A DNA stretch of 64,000 nucleotides from Bradyrhizobium xenonodulans (GCF_027594865.1 NZ_CP089391.1:1022501-1086500), one strand, 5' to 3'; counted from the first letter of the stretch, positions 17,801-26,763 are shown. Notes: generated by a model not told the origin, from the letters alone. Numbers and translations are program-made.

Positions 17801-17882
17801 GTAGGATGGGTAGAGCGTAGCGAAACCCATCACCACACGAAGATTGAAAGAGATGGGTTTCGCTGCGCTCTACCCATCCTAC
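17801..17882. repeat. Interspersed inverted repeat, type 2, copy D
   Basis: It starts GTAGGATGGGTAGAGCGTAG and ends CGCTCTACCCATCCTAC, with GAAACCCATC / GATGGGTTTC inside, giving a nearly uninterrupted hairpin. It lies between the 375-aa and first 414-aa acyl-CoA dehydrogenase genes, 31 bases before the next start. Confidence 0.88.
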
Positions 17883-17913
17883 GAGATGAATGGCGCGGCC
17901 AAGGACTGACACC

Positions 17914-19158
17914 ATGAATTTCGACGACACCCCGCAGGAAGCCGAATTCCGCAGCCTGGCCCGCGCCTGGATCGGCGCCAACGCGCCCAAGCAATACGAG
18001 GAAGAGCTGCGCAAATCCTCGCTCGGCCGTACCGTGCTCAAGAACGCTGACATTCTCGAGGTCGCAAAGGCCTGGCAGAAGAAGAAGGCCGATGCCGGCT
18101 GGGCTTGCCTGCACTGGCCGAAGGAATATGGCGGCCGCGGATCGTCGCCGATCGAGCGCGTGATCTGGCAGCAGGAAGAGGGGCCGTTCGGCCTGCTGTC
18201 CCGCATGTTCATCATCGGCCACGGCATGTGCGGGCCGACCATGATGGCGTTCGCGCGCGAGGAGCATAAGCGCAGCTATCTGCCGCCGCTCGCCTCCGGC
18301 GAGAAAGTCTGGTGCCAGCTGTTCTCCGAACCGGCCGGCGGCTCGGATGTCGCAGGGCTGCGCACGCGCGCCGAGAAGGACGGGGACGACTGGGTGATCA
18401 ACGGCCAGAAGATCTGGACCTCGGGCGCGCATTATTCCGACTACGGCATTTTGCTCACGCGAACCGATCCCACCGTGCCCAAGCACAAGGGTCTCACCAT
18501 GTTCTTCCTGGACATGAAGAGCCCCGGCGTCGAGGTGCGGCCGATCAAGCAGGCGAGCGGCGCCTCCGACTTCAACGAGGTCTATTTCACCAATGTCCGG
18601 ATTCCCGATCACCAGCGCCTCGGTGAGGTCGGCGACGGCTGGAACGTCTCGCTGACCACGCTGATGAACGAGCGCAGCGCGATCGGCGCGGCCGTCTCGA
18701 CCGGTTTCCCCGAGCTGTTCGAATATTGCTCCGGCCTGATGCTCGACGACGGTCCGGCGATAGAGGATCGCGCAGTGCGCTCGAAGCTCGCCAACTGGGC
18801 GGTGAAGGCGAGCGGGTTGAAATACACTAGCATGCGTGCGATCTCGGCGCTGTCGAAGGGCGAGCGGCCGGGTCCGGAAAACTCCATCGGCAAGTTGGTG
18901 GCGGGCTCGATGATCCAGGATGTCGCGACCTACGCGCTGGACTTGCAGGGTGCGAGCGGCGTGGTCAGCGGCGAGGATGCCGAGCTCGCCGGCCGTTTCC
19001 AGGCGATGCTGCTGCGTGCGCCGGGTACGCGCGTCGAAGGCGGCACCGACGAGATCATGCGCAACATCATCGCCGAGCGGGTGCTCGGCCTGCCCGGTGA
19101 TATCCGTGTCGACAAGGACGTGCCGTTCAACAAGATCCCGACCAAGGGAAGAGGGTAG
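17914..19158 (+). CDS. Acyl-CoA dehydrogenase, long (414 aa) type, tandem copy 1
   Basis: 414 aa from MNFDDTPQEAEF, the start shared with the next gene. ACAD motifs include CQLFSEPAGGSDVAGLRTRA near residue 140 and WVINGQKIWTSGAHYSD. At the C-terminus the segment is VEGGTDEIMRN, where a Gly takes the place of the Glu that is the catalytic base in medium-chain ACADs (YEGT). Loss of that base is known in partner subunits and in enzymes with a relocated base, and fits a heteromeric enzyme with the 375-aa protein. The gene ends 9 bases before its paralogue. Confidence 0.92.
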   Translation: MNFDDTPQEAEFRSLARAWIGANAPKQYEEELRKSSLGRTVLKNADILEVAKAWQKKKADAGWACLHWPKEYGGRGSSPIERVIWQQEEGPFGLLSRMFIIGHGMCGPTMMAFAREEHKRSYLPPLASGEKVWCQLFSEPAGGSDVAGLRTRAEKDGDDWVINGQKIWTSGAHYSDYGILLTRTDPTVPKHKGLTMFFLDMKSPGVEVRPIKQASGASDFNEVYFTNVRIPDHQRLGEVGDGWNVSLTTLMNERSAIGAAVSTGFPELFEYCSGLMLDDGPAIEDRAVRSKLANWAVKASGLKYTSMRAISALSKGERPGPENSIGKLVAGSMIQDVATYALDLQGASGVVSGEDAELAGRFQAMLLRAPGTRVEGGTDEIMRNIIAERVLGLPGDIRVDKDVPFNKIPTKGRG

Positions 19159-19167
19159 AGGTCCGCC

Positions 19168-20412
19168 ATGAATTTCGACGACACCCCGCAGGAAGCCGCC
19201 TTCCGCGAGACCGCGCGCAAATGGGTCGAGGCCAACGCGCCGAAAGAGCTGCACGCCGAGCTGTCGAAATCCTCGCTCGGCCGCATCCGGCTCGCCAATC
19301 ATGACATCGTCGATGTCGGCAAGGCCTGGCAGAAGAAGAAATTCGAAGCTGGCTGGGCCTGCCTGCATTGGCCGAAGGAATATGGCGGCCGCGACGCGAC
19401 GCCGATCGAGAAGGTGATCTGGCAGCAGGAAGAGGGCGTCTATGGCAAGTTGACGCAACCGTTCCAGATCGGGGAGGGCATGTGTGGCCCGACCGTGATG
19501 GCCTGGGGCAGCGAAGATGCCAAGCGCCGGCATCTGCCAAAACTCGCTGCGGGCGAGGAGATCTGGTGCCAGCTCTTCTCCGAGCCGTCGGCCGGTTCTG
19601 ACGTCGCGGGCCTGCGCACGCGCGCGGAGAAGAAGGGCGACAATTGGGTCGTCAACGGCCAGAAGATCTGGACCTCGGGCGCGCATTATTCCGACTTCGG
19701 CCTGTTGATCGCGCGCACCGATCCCAATGTGCCCAAGCACAAGGGCCTCACCATGTTCTTCCTGGACATGAAGAGTCCTGGCGTCGAAGTCCTCCCGATC
19801 AAGCAGGCCAACGGCATGCAGGAGTTCAACGAGGTCTATTTCACCGATGTGGTGATTCCGGACAGCCAGCGTCTCGGCGCCGTTGGCGAAGGCTGGAGCG
19901 TCTCGCTGACCACGCTGATGAATGAGCGCATGTCGATCGGCGCGCGGCTTGCGACGGGCGTGCCTGAGATGTTCGAGTTCTGCTCGAACCTGATGCTGGA
20001 GGATGGCCTCGCCATCGACGACCCCGCCGTGCGCTCAAAACTGGCGAGCTGGGCGGTGAAATCGAGCGGCTTGAAATACACCAGCTACCGCGCGATCTCG
20101 GCGCTGTCGAAAGGCGAACGGCCGGGGCCGGAGAATTCGATCGGCAAGCTGGTCTCCGGCATGATGCTGCAGGACATCGCGACCTGTGCCATGGATCTCC
20201 AGGGGGCGGCCGGTGTTCTCACCGGTAGCGACGAGGAGACGGTGCAGGGCCAGTTCCAGCAGATGCTGCTGTCCTCGCCCTCGATGCGCATCGCAGGGGG
20301 CACCGACGAGATCCTGCGCAACATCATCGCCGAGCGCGTGCTGGGATTGCCGGGCGATATCCGGGTCGACAAGGATGTGCCGTATAACAAGATCCCGACC
20401 AAGGGGCGATGA
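19168..20412 (+). CDS. Acyl-CoA dehydrogenase, long (414 aa) type, tandem copy 2
   Basis: 414 aa and roughly 70 percent identical by eye to the gene before it, with the same MNFDDTPQEA start and IPTKGR ending. CQLFSEPSAGSDVAGLRTRA and WVVNGQKIWTSGAHYSDFG are conserved. The C-terminal segment is IAGGTDEILRN, so it also lacks the canonical Glu before GT. A tandem duplication gave two large-subunit-like enzymes for one short one; they may differ in substrate or form different complexes. GGTCCGCC precedes the ATG, without a strong ribosome site. Confidence 0.92.
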   Translation: MNFDDTPQEAAFRETARKWVEANAPKELHAELSKSSLGRIRLANHDIVDVGKAWQKKKFEAGWACLHWPKEYGGRDATPIEKVIWQQEEGVYGKLTQPFQIGEGMCGPTVMAWGSEDAKRRHLPKLAAGEEIWCQLFSEPSAGSDVAGLRTRAEKKGDNWVVNGQKIWTSGAHYSDFGLLIARTDPNVPKHKGLTMFFLDMKSPGVEVLPIKQANGMQEFNEVYFTDVVIPDSQRLGAVGEGWSVSLTTLMNERMSIGARLATGVPEMFEFCSNLMLEDGLAIDDPAVRSKLASWAVKSSGLKYTSYRAISALSKGERPGPENSIGKLVSGMMLQDIATCAMDLQGAAGVLTGSDEETVQGQFQQMLLSSPSMRIAGGTDEILRNIIAERVLGLPGDIRVDKDVPYNKIPTKGR

Positions 20413-20434
20413 TATTGCCTCTCGCTGCATCTCA

Positions 20435-20528
20435 TAGGGTGGGCAAAGCGAAGCGCGCCCACCTTATGCGGATGCTCGGAGGCAAGTCTGTCGGAGGGCA
20501 CGGCGCTGTGCGGCTTTGCCCACCCTAC
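20435..20528. repeat. Interspersed inverted repeat, type 1, copy E
   Basis: It starts TAGGGTGGGCAAAGCGAAGCG and ends GCTTTGCCCACCCTA. It ends 24 bases before the nitroreductase start, right after the acyl-CoA dehydrogenase genes. Confidence 0.83.
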
Positions 20529-20552
20529 GAAGAGAAGAGTGCGAGCTGATCC

Positions 20553-21251
20553 ATGGACGCTAAAGTCAACCAGAACGACCGCATCGGCGTGCTCGAAGAG
20601 CTCCTCAACGAGCGCTATTCCGTCCGCGCCTTCCTCCCCAGGGAGGTCGACCGCGCCACCATCGAGCATGTGCTGACCACGGCGCAGCGCACGGCATCAT
20701 GGTGCAACAGCCAGCCCTGGCAGGTGCTGATCGCCAGCGGCGAGGCCAAGGAACGCTTTCGCAAGGCGATCTACGCGGAGGCGGCATCCGGCGCCGGCGA
20801 CGATCACGATTTCACCCCGCCGCGCGAATATGTCGGGGTTTATCTGGAACGCCGCCGCGAGAGCGGCTTTCAGCTCTACAACACGCTCGGCATCGCCCGC
20901 GGCGACAGAAGCGCCTACGCCAAGCAGGCGCTTGAGAACTACAATTTCTTTGGCGCACCGCATGTCGCGATCATCCACACCAACGAGCCGCTCGGCATCT
21001 ACGGCGCGATTGATTGCGGCGCCTATGTCAGCAATTTCATGCTGGCTGCGCAGGCGCTCGGGCTCGGCACCATTCCGCAGGCGGCGCTCGCGCGCCACTC
21101 CGGCCTGATCCGCCGACACTTCAACCTGCCCGACGACCGCCGCGTCGTGTGCGGCATCTCGTTCGGCTATGCCGACAACGCGCATAAGGTCAACAGCTAC
21201 CGCACCTCGCGCGCGAGCGTGGCGGACACCGCGACCTTCCTGGACGAGTGA
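20553..21251 (+). CDS. Nitroreductase family protein
   Basis: 232 aa. The FMN-binding N-terminal pattern RYSVRAFLPREVDRATIEHVL is followed by ASWCNSQPWQV, and the dimer/FMN region GAIDCGAYVSNFMLAAQALGLGTIPQ is near residue 150. Such enzymes reduce nitro groups, quinones or flavins with NAD(P)H. It follows the catabolic operon on the same strand but is separated by a repeat, so co-transcription is uncertain. The native substrate is unknown. Confidence 0.88.
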   Translation: MDAKVNQNDRIGVLEELLNERYSVRAFLPREVDRATIEHVLTTAQRTASWCNSQPWQVLIASGEAKERFRKAIYAEAASGAGDDHDFTPPREYVGVYLERRRESGFQLYNTLGIARGDRSAYAKQALENYNFFGAPHVAIIHTNEPLGIYGAIDCGAYVSNFMLAAQALGLGTIPQAALARHSGLIRRHFNLPDDRRVVCGISFGYADNAHKVNSYRTSRASVADTATFLDE

Positions 21252-21257
21252 TTTTGA

Positions 21258-21299
21258 CACAGTAAAGGCGGCCGCAGAAGCCGCCGCCTTCACACTGTG
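21258..21299. terminator. Hairpin between convergent nitroreductase and ecfG
   Basis: CACAGT pairs with ACTGTG on the outside and AAGGCGGC with GCCGCCGCCTT inside. It is a long stem without a clear T-run, between two converging genes, and probably a bidirectional terminator. Confidence 0.55.
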
Positions 21300-21324
21300 C
21301 CCAGGATCCGATTGACGCCTGCCG

Positions 21325-21873
21325 CTATCCGCCGCTGCCGCCGATCACGGCGCGCACGGTCTCGTCGGGCCCGAAGTCCTCGGCGCCGTCGACATAGAGC
21401 AGCGCGGCCAACTTCGAGCGCGCGCGGTTGACGCGGCTCTTGATCGTGCCGACCGCACAGCCGCAGATCGAGGCCGCATCCTCATAGGAGAAGCCGGAGG
21501 CGCCGACCAGGATCAAGGCCTCGCGCTGGTCCTGCGGAAGCTTCTCCAGCGCGCCGCGAAACTCCTCGAACTCGAGATGCGCGTTCTGCGACGGCTGCGT
21601 CTTCAGCGTCTTGGCGTAGTTGCCCTCGGCATCCTCCACCTCCCGCCGCCGCTTGCGATAGTCGGAGCGGAACAGGTTGCGCAGGATCGTGAACAGCCAC
21701 GCTGGCAGGTTGGAGCCGGGCTGGAACGAGTCGATGTTGGCGAGCGCACGCAGAAGCGTTTCCTGCACCAGATCGTCGGCGCGGTCCGCATTGCCGCTGA
21801 GCGAGATCGCGAACGCGCGCAGACTGGGCACGGCCGCGAGGATGTCGTCTCGAAGGGAGTCGGTGAGAGGCAT
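21325..21873 (-). CDS. ecfG: General stress sigma factor EcfG (ECF15 type)
   Basis: 182 aa. Region 2 carries DDLVQETLLRALANIDSFQPGSNLPAWLFTILRN split over residues 33-66, and region 4 LPQDQREALILVGASGFSYEDAA followed by GTIKSRVNRARSKL near residue 145. Identity as EcfG is fixed by its neighbours: nepR just upstream in an overlapping arrangement (TAATG) and divergent phyR. It directs transcription from GGAAC-N16-CGTT promoters during general stress and is held inactive by NepR. Confidence 0.95.
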   Translation of the reverse strand: MPLTDSLRDDILAAVPSLRAFAISLSGNADRADDLVQETLLRALANIDSFQPGSNLPAWLFTILRNLFRSDYRKRRREVEDAEGNYAKTLKTQPSQNAHLEFEEFRGALEKLPQDQREALILVGASGFSYEDAASICGCAVGTIKSRVNRARSKLAALLYVDGAEDFGPDETVRAVIGGSGG

Positions 21874-22106
21874 TAATCCCTCCCAGTATTGTTGTCGTTG
21901 GAGCCCCCGTCCGTTTCCACTTGGGGTGCGCCTCCCGGCGCATCAAGCTTCTTGATCAGTTCCGCGAACCGGTCTGGAACCCCCTGCCGCACCACGTCAT
22001 CATACATGGCGCGCAGCTGGTGCCCGATCCGGGACTGGATCTCCGGAGTGAGGCCTCCCTTGCCGGGGGTCGTGCTTTTGCTGGCTTGAGACTTGAGATC
22101 TTTCAT
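21873..22106 (-). CDS. nepR: Anti-sigma factor NepR
   Basis: 77 aa from the ATG at 22106; the frame stays open further upstream, but the conserved family core begins after this start. The core is GLTPEIQSRIGHQLRAMYDDVV, then PDRFAELIKKLD, the two helices that grip either EcfG or phosphorylated PhyR-like protein. The stop codon overlaps the ecfG start by one base, which would keep factor and inhibitor in proportion. The acidic, Asn-rich tail is typical. Confidence 0.93.
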   Translation of the reverse strand: MKDLKSQASKSTTPGKGGLTPEIQSRIGHQLRAMYDDVVRQGVPDRFAELIKKLDAPGGAPQVETDGGSNDNNTGRD

Positions 22107-22222
22107 GACCTGTTCCACGTTTCCCCGAGTTAAGTTACTGTAAAATCGAGAAGTTTTCTCAACCGGGAGCCGTTCCCTGGACAGGTTCAATTCCACGTTC
22201 GACAAAAAGTTCCGGCATCTGG

Positions 22223-22247
22223 GGAACTTTTATTGAGCTGAGGCGTC
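22223..22247 (+). promoter_or_regulatory. Candidate EcfG promoter of phyR
   Basis: GGAAC (22223-22227), 16 bases, CGTC (22244-22247), one base off GGAAC-N16-CGTT. A second GGAAC at 22263 has a poorer downstream match. Initiation would give a leader of about 70 bases to phyR. Confidence 0.6.
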
Positions 22248-22327
22248 TTCAGCCACAGTAGGGGAACCCGGGCCTCCCCTCGTGTTGCCTGTTCTTCAAG
22301 GTCGGCCCGAAGATGAATGGAGTGGGG

Positions 22328-23134
22328 ATGTCCCGTTCACAGCTCGTTGCTGAACACTTGCCGTTGTTGCGCCGGTATGCGCGCGCCCTGACGGGCAGCC
22401 AGGCGTCCGGCGACGCCTATGTCGCAGCCATGTTGGAAGCCATGCTGGGGGATCCGTCCGTGCTCGACGAGGCCCATGGGCCCCGCGCCGGCCTCTTCAG
22501 GCTTTTCACCCAGATCTGGAATTCGGTCTCCGTCAATGACGATGCCGAGGTGACGACCTTGCCGATGCCGCCGGAGCGGCGGCTGTCGAACATCACGCCG
22601 TTGCCGCGGCAGGCGTTCCTGCTGCTCTCGCTCGAAGGCTTCTCGGAGGAGGAAGTCGGCTACATCCTCGGCACCGACGTCGCCGAGACGCGCCGGCTTG
22701 CGGATGCGGCCGGACGCGAGATGGCGGCCGAGATTGCCACCGACGTGCTGATCATCGAGGACGAGACCTTCATCGCCATGGACCTCGAGAGCCTGGTGAA
22801 GAATCTCGGCCACAACGTCGTCGGTGTCGCGCGCACCCATGCCGATGCGGTGGCGCTGGCCAAGAACAAGCGGCCGGGCCTGATCCTCGCCGACATCCAG
22901 CTCGCCGACGGCTCCTCGGGCCTCGACGCCGTCAATGAGCTGCTGCGCACCTTCGAGGTGCCGGTGGTCTTCATCACCGCCTATCCGGAGCGCTTCCTCA
23001 CCGGCGAGCGCCCCGAGCCGGCGTTCCTGATCTCGAAGCCGTTCCAGCCCGCAATGGTCTCGGCGGTGGCGAGCCAGGCGCTGTTCTTCCAGCGCAACTC
23101 CCGCAATCGCACGCCGAAGGCGCCTGCGGCCTGA
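22328..23134 (+). CDS. phyR: General stress response regulator PhyR
   Basis: 268 aa from the ATG at 22328, preceded by GGAG with a 5-base spacer; an ATG 15 bases upstream has no ribosome site. Residues 1 to about 130 form the sigma-like domain (LPRQAFLLLSLEGFSEEEVGYILG). From about 138 a receiver domain follows, with the acidic pair E144/D145, phospho-acceptor D189 (LILADIQLADG), T217 and K237. On phosphorylation the sigma-like part binds NepR and frees EcfG. The sensor kinase gene usually found nearby is not in this window. Confidence 0.96.
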   Translation: MSRSQLVAEHLPLLRRYARALTGSQASGDAYVAAMLEAMLGDPSVLDEAHGPRAGLFRLFTQIWNSVSVNDDAEVTTLPMPPERRLSNITPLPRQAFLLLSLEGFSEEEVGYILGTDVAETRRLADAAGREMAAEIATDVLIIEDETFIAMDLESLVKNLGHNVVGVARTHADAVALAKNKRPGLILADIQLADGSSGLDAVNELLRTFEVPVVFITAYPERFLTGERPEPAFLISKPFQPAMVSAVASQALFFQRNSRNRTPKAPAA

Positions 23135-23160
23135 GAAGGCGCCGTTTGGCGCAGTGAATT

Positions 23161-23194
23161 AATCCGGCGTGCTGCGAGGCGCGCCGGATTTTTT
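23161..23194 (+). terminator. Intrinsic terminator of phyR
   Basis: The stem AATCCGGCG / CGCCGGATT (23161-23169, 23182-23190) is followed by TTTT, a clear rho-independent terminator 27 bases after the phyR stop. Confidence 0.9.
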
Positions 23195-23273
23195 CGTGCC
23201 CGGCTGTCGCGCTTGACGGCCATCGAATTCGCCGCCCATACCTTGTGCATTGATCTCAATCGGAGACGTGCCC

Positions 23274-23888
23274 ATGGATCAGCAACTCCTCGATCGCCTC
23301 GCCATTCGCGACCTCGTCGAGAACTGGGCCGTCTGGCGCGACGCCGGTGACTGGGAGCGTTTTGCCACGGTCTGGCACGAGGAGGGCTGGATGTCCGCCA
23401 CCTGGTTTCAGGGGCCGGCCCGGGACTTCATGCGCGTCAGCCAGGAGGGGTTTGCCAAGGGTGTGCGCATCCTGCATTTCCTCGGCGGCACCAGCATCGA
23501 TCTTTCGGGCGCGCGGGCTATCGCGCAGACCAAGATGACGATCTCGCAGCGCGCCTTGGTGCACGACGTGCTCTGCGACGTCGTCTGCACCGGCCGCTTC
23601 TACGATTTCCTGGAGAAGCGGCATGACCAATCAGGTCTTGGAAAATGGGGCATCGTCCGCCGCCAGCCGATCTACGAGAAGGACCGGATCGATCCGGTCG
23701 ATCCCGCAGCAGACCTCCGTCTCGACCAGAAAGCGCTCGCCGCGCTGCCCGAAGGCTACCGCCACCTCGCCTATATGCAGGAGCTGATCGGCTACAAGGT
23801 CAAGCGCGACATGCCGGGCCTGACCGGGCCCGAGGTCGAGAAGCTCTATCGCGAAGGGCGGGACTGGCTGGCGGGGAAGGCGAAGTGA
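23274..23888 (+). CDS. NTF2/SnoaL-like domain protein
   Basis: 204 aa from the ATG at 23274, chosen because GGAG lies 8 bases upstream. The N-terminal part LLDRLAIRDLVENWAVWRDAGDWERFATVWHEEG is split across residues 4-39 and has the D-x-x-x-x-x-x-W pattern of SnoaL-like folds (dehydratase, isomerase or ring-hydroxylating dioxygenase small-subunit relatives). The C-terminal extension is helical. It stands alone between terminator-like hairpins, so there is no context for a substrate. Confidence 0.75.
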   Translation: MDQQLLDRLAIRDLVENWAVWRDAGDWERFATVWHEEGWMSATWFQGPARDFMRVSQEGFAKGVRILHFLGGTSIDLSGARAIAQTKMTISQRALVHDVLCDVVCTGRFYDFLEKRHDQSGLGKWGIVRRQPIYEKDRIDPVDPAADLRLDQKALAALPEGYRHLAYMQELIGYKVKRDMPGLTGPEVEKLYREGRDWLAGKAK

Positions 23889-23905
23889 CCCCCAGACAAA
23901 AGTAA

Positions 23906-23934
23906 GGCGCGACTGGCATCACCACAGTCGCGCC
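23906..23934 (+). terminator. Terminator-like hairpin
   Basis: GGCGCGACTG pairs perfectly with CAGTCGCGCC around a 9-base loop, 17 bases after the stop codon. There is no T-run. A second hairpin (ACGACTCC / GGAGTCGT, 23981-24004) follows. Confidence 0.5.
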
Positions 23935-24054
23935 CTACGTCGCCGGCTTATGGGGCAGGGGGGAATAGCCGGCTGTTGAGACGACTCCCAAGGGCTGGAG
24001 TCGTTCCAGGTGGCTGCGAATTTTTTTGTGGGGCCTGCGGTGATTTGCGGACAC

Positions 24055-24072
24055 GGTTAAGTGATCTTAACC
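24055..24072. promoter_or_regulatory. GGTTAAG-TGAT-CTTAACC palindrome
   Basis: A perfect 7+7 inverted repeat with a 4-base centre, 68 bases before the next start codon. It could be an operator. It resembles a CtrA site (TTAA-N7-TTAA) but the spacing is 6, so I do not assign it. Confidence 0.4.
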
Positions 24073-24139
24073 GCTGAGAACTCCTTCTCCTCTCCTCGCG
24101 TTGTTCCCGCGATCGCCATGGGGCGAGGGATCGACAGCC

Positions 24140-24565
24140 ATGTCACAGATTCAAAAGGTATTTTTGGGCGCCGTCGCGATTGCCGCGACGATCGGTGCCG
24201 TTCAGGTTGGTGCCGTGCAACTGGCCGCCGGCCACGATCTGGCCGACCGCTGGCAGGCGGTTGCCGATGTATCAGGCAAGAATGTGGGTCATAACGTTAA
24301 CCGCGCCAGCAAGGCCGATCGGTTCGCCGACATCAAGCAAGCCCCGGTTCCCACCCGCACCGTGTCGATGCGGCTGAACGACCTCGCCGATACCTCGGTG
24401 CTGCTGCGGGTTCCCGCTGTGATCGAGACCGGCAACGCCAAGCCGCCGGCGCTGCTCCAGAACCAGAAGCAGGGCCGCAACAGGCCGACGATTGCCTGCG
24501 AACCGATGGTCAGCTCCCTGACCGAGGTCGCAAAGCTGCTCCAGCCCGGCCGCTGCGTGACCTGA
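24140..24565 (+). CDS. Exported or membrane-anchored hypothetical protein
   Basis: 141 aa from the ATG at 24140. Residues 5-33 are hydrophobic (VFLGAVAIAATIGAVQVGAVQLAAG), either a signal peptide or a single anchor. The rest is polar and basic with two cysteines near the end (IACEPMVSSLTEVAKLLQPGRCVT), which could form a disulfide in the periplasm. I do not recognise a family. GAGGGATC upstream gives a weak ribosome site, and a palindrome lies in the promoter region. Confidence 0.7.
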   Translation: MSQIQKVFLGAVAIAATIGAVQVGAVQLAAGHDLADRWQAVADVSGKNVGHNVNRASKADRFADIKQAPVPTRTVSMRLNDLADTSVLLRVPAVIETGNAKPPALLQNQKQGRNRPTIACEPMVSSLTEVAKLLQPGRCVT

Positions 24566-24588
24566 TCCGCCTGGCGATCCCCGGACCG

Positions 24589-24618
24589 ATCGCCCTCCTT
24601 CCGGGGGGGGCGATGTTT
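24589..24618 (+). terminator. Probable terminator before htpG
   Basis: ATCGCC pairs with GGCGAT around a G-rich loop and is followed by GTTTCGTG. The T-run is poor. Confidence 0.45.
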
Positions 24619-24627
24619 CGTGTCCAC

Positions 24628-24655
24628 TTGATCCCTTATCCCATCGCGTTATATC
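24628..24655 (+). promoter_or_regulatory. Candidate htpG promoter
   Basis: TTGATC (24628-24633), 16 bases, TATATC (24650-24655), 38 bases before the ATG. This fits a housekeeping sigma or, with CTTG at the -35, a heat-shock sigma. No CIRCE element is visible. Confidence 0.4.
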
Positions 24656-24693
24656 CCGGCTTTCTTCCCCCTTCTGATTGACCGGGTAAACGC

Positions 24694-26568
24694 ATGACGA
24701 CGTCAGACACGGCCGCGCATACGCAGCCATTCCAGGCCGAGGTTTCCGAACTGCTGCACCTCATGGTGCACTCGGTCTATTCCGAAACCGACATTTTCCT
24801 GCGCGAGCTGGTCTCCAACGCCTCGGATGCCTGCGACAAGCTGCGCTATGAGGCGATCGCCAGTCCCGCCCTGCTGGGCGAGGGCGACGCGCTCAAGATC
24901 CGGATCATCCCGAACAAGACGGCGGGCACCCTCACGATCGCCGACAACGGCATCGGCATGGAGCGGCAGGAGCTGATCGACCATCTCGGCACCATCGCCC
25001 GCTCCGGCACCAAGGCCTTCGTCTCGAAGTTGAAGGAGGCCAAGGACGGTCTCGGCCTGATCGGCCAGTTCGGCGTCGGCTTCTATTCCGCCTTCATGGT
25101 CGCCGACAAGATCGTCGTCGTCAGCCGACGCGCCGGCGAGAGCGATGTCTGGACCTGGACGTCCTCCGGCGGCTCCGGATTCGAGATCGCACGCGCCGGC
25201 GACGAGGAAGCGGCGCGTATCCATCGCGGCACCGAGATCGTCCTCCACCTGAAGGACGACGCCAAGAAATATCTCGAAGCCTACGAGATCGAGCGCATCG
25301 TCAGCGCCTATTCCGACAACATCCTGTTCCCGATCGAGCTCGTGCCCGAAGAGGGCGAGCCGCGCCAGATCAATTCGGCGAGCGCGCTGTGGCAGCGCTC
25401 CAAATCCGAGCTGACGCCGGAGGACTACAAGAAGGCCTATCAGCAGATCGCCTCCGCCTTCGACGATCCCGCGATGACGCTGCATTACCGTGCGGAGGGC
25501 CGTTATTCCTACGCCGTACTGCTGTTTGCGCCGTCGACAAAACCGTTCGACCTGTTCGAGCCGAACCGCAAGGGCCGCGTCAAGCTCTACGTCCGCCGCG
25601 TCTTCATCACCGACGATGCGGATTTGCTGCCGGGCTATCTCCGGTTCATCCGGGGTGTCGTCGACAGCGAGGATCTCCCGCTCAATATCTCCCGCGAGAT
25701 GCTCCAGAACAATCCGCAGCTCGCGCAGATCCGCAAGGCCGTGGCGACGCGCGTCGTATCCGAGCTCGAAAGCCTTGCGGAGAAGGATCCGGAGAACTTT
25801 GCCAAGATCTGGGACGCCTTCGGCGCGGCGCTGAAGGAGGGCATCTACGAGGATTTCGAGCGGCGCGAAAAGCTGCTCGCGCTGTCGCGCTTCACCACGA
25901 CGTCGGGCGAGAAGCGGTCGTTGAAGCAGGTCATCGCCGATTTCAAGCCGAACCAGACCGAAATCTATTATCTCGTCGGCGACAGCATCGAGCGGCTGAA
26001 GTCCAATCCGCGGCTGGAAGCTGCGACGGCCCGCGGCATCGAGGTGCTGCTGCTGTCCGATCCGGTCGATGCGTTCTGGACCTCGATGCCGACGGAGTTC
26101 GACGGCAAGCCGCTGAAGTCGCTGAGCCAGGGCGACCTCAATCTCGACCTGATCCCGCGCGTCGACGAAAACGACGAGGCGAGGAAGGACGAGCCGGAAG
26201 CCGACGAGGCCGCCACCATCGCGGTGATCAAGGCCGCGCTCGGCGAACGCGTCAGCGACGTCAAGGTCTCGACGCGCCTCACCAGCTCCGCCTCCTGCCT
26301 CGTTGCCGACAGCCAGGGCCCGAGTCGCGAGCTCGAGCGCATCCTGTCGCAGCAGAATCGCGGCATGAAGACCAAGCCGATCCTGGAGATCAACCTGCGC
26401 CATCCCATGGTGGGCGCGATCACCAGGGCTCAGGCCGGCTCGAAGGCGGTCGACGATCTCAGCCTGCTCCTGCTCGAGCAGGCGCAAATCCTGGATGGCG
26501 AGCTGCCGGAGGATCCGGCTGCGTTTGCGGCGAGGTTGAACCGGCTGGTGTTGCAGGGGCTCGGCTAG
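24694..26568 (+). CDS. htpG: Molecular chaperone HtpG (Hsp90)
   Basis: 624 aa, full length. The GHKL ATPase domain comes first: [20 protein letters not shown] split at residues 16-35, [23 protein letters not shown] near 85 and [13 protein letters not shown] near 124. The middle domain has the conserved [12 protein letters not shown] near residue 330, and the C-terminal dimerisation domain ends the protein. It folds client proteins in the cytoplasm under heat and other stress. It is monocistronic by spacing. Confidence 0.97.
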   Translation: MTTSDTAAHTQPFQAEVSELLHLMVHSVYSETDIFLRELVSNASDACDKLRYEAIASPALLGEGDALKIRIIPNKTAGTLTIADNGIGMERQELIDHLGTIARSGTKAFVSKLKEAKDGLGLIGQFGVGFYSAFMVADKIVVVSRRAGESDVWTWTSSGGSGFEIARAGDEEAARIHRGTEIVLHLKDDAKKYLEAYEIERIVSAYSDNILFPIELVPEEGEPRQINSASALWQRSKSELTPEDYKKAYQQIASAFDDPAMTLHYRAEGRYSYAVLLFAPSTKPFDLFEPNRKGRVKLYVRRVFITDDADLLPGYLRFIRGVVDSEDLPLNISREMLQNNPQLAQIRKAVATRVVSELESLAEKDPENFAKIWDAFGAALKEGIYEDFERREKLLALSRFTTTSGEKRSLKQVIADFKPNQTEIYYLVGDSIERLKSNPRLEAATARGIEVLLLSDPVDAFWTSMPTEFDGKPLKSLSQGDLNLDLIPRVDENDEARKDEPEADEAATIAVIKAALGERVSDVKVSTRLTSSASCLVADSQGPSRELERILSQQNRGMKTKPILEINLRHPMVGAITRAQAGSKAVDDLSLLLLEQAQILDGELPEDPAAFAARLNRLVLQGLG

Positions 26569-26763
26569 GCGCCAGGCCGGGCCATGCCCGGCCCGACGCC
26601 TGCGGGCTTGTGTGAGACAAGCGGCGAAACGGTCGCGTCTGTGCCGCGCGCCATCTTCACCTTGCTGTCATATGTCCCCAGGAACAGTCGCCTCCGCCGC
26701 GGTGTTATGCCATACGAGGTCGTCGGCATCAGAGTCGCCGGCGCCACCGCTACGAGGTTCTCC

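Noticed and set aside
24703..26487. 594-codon frame antisense to htpG
   Set aside because: A shadow of htpG codon bias, with no ribosome site and no family features.
26574..26600. GC-rich hairpin after htpG as an intrinsic terminator
   Set aside because: The GGCCGGGC stem is strong but lacks any T-run, and no transcript evidence can be read from sequence.
26681..26706. GGAAC-N17-TGTT before the DUF3551 gene as a further EcfG promoter
   Set aside because: The -10 has a mismatch and the spacing is the less favoured one; with two exact sites in the window I did not want to include a weaker one.
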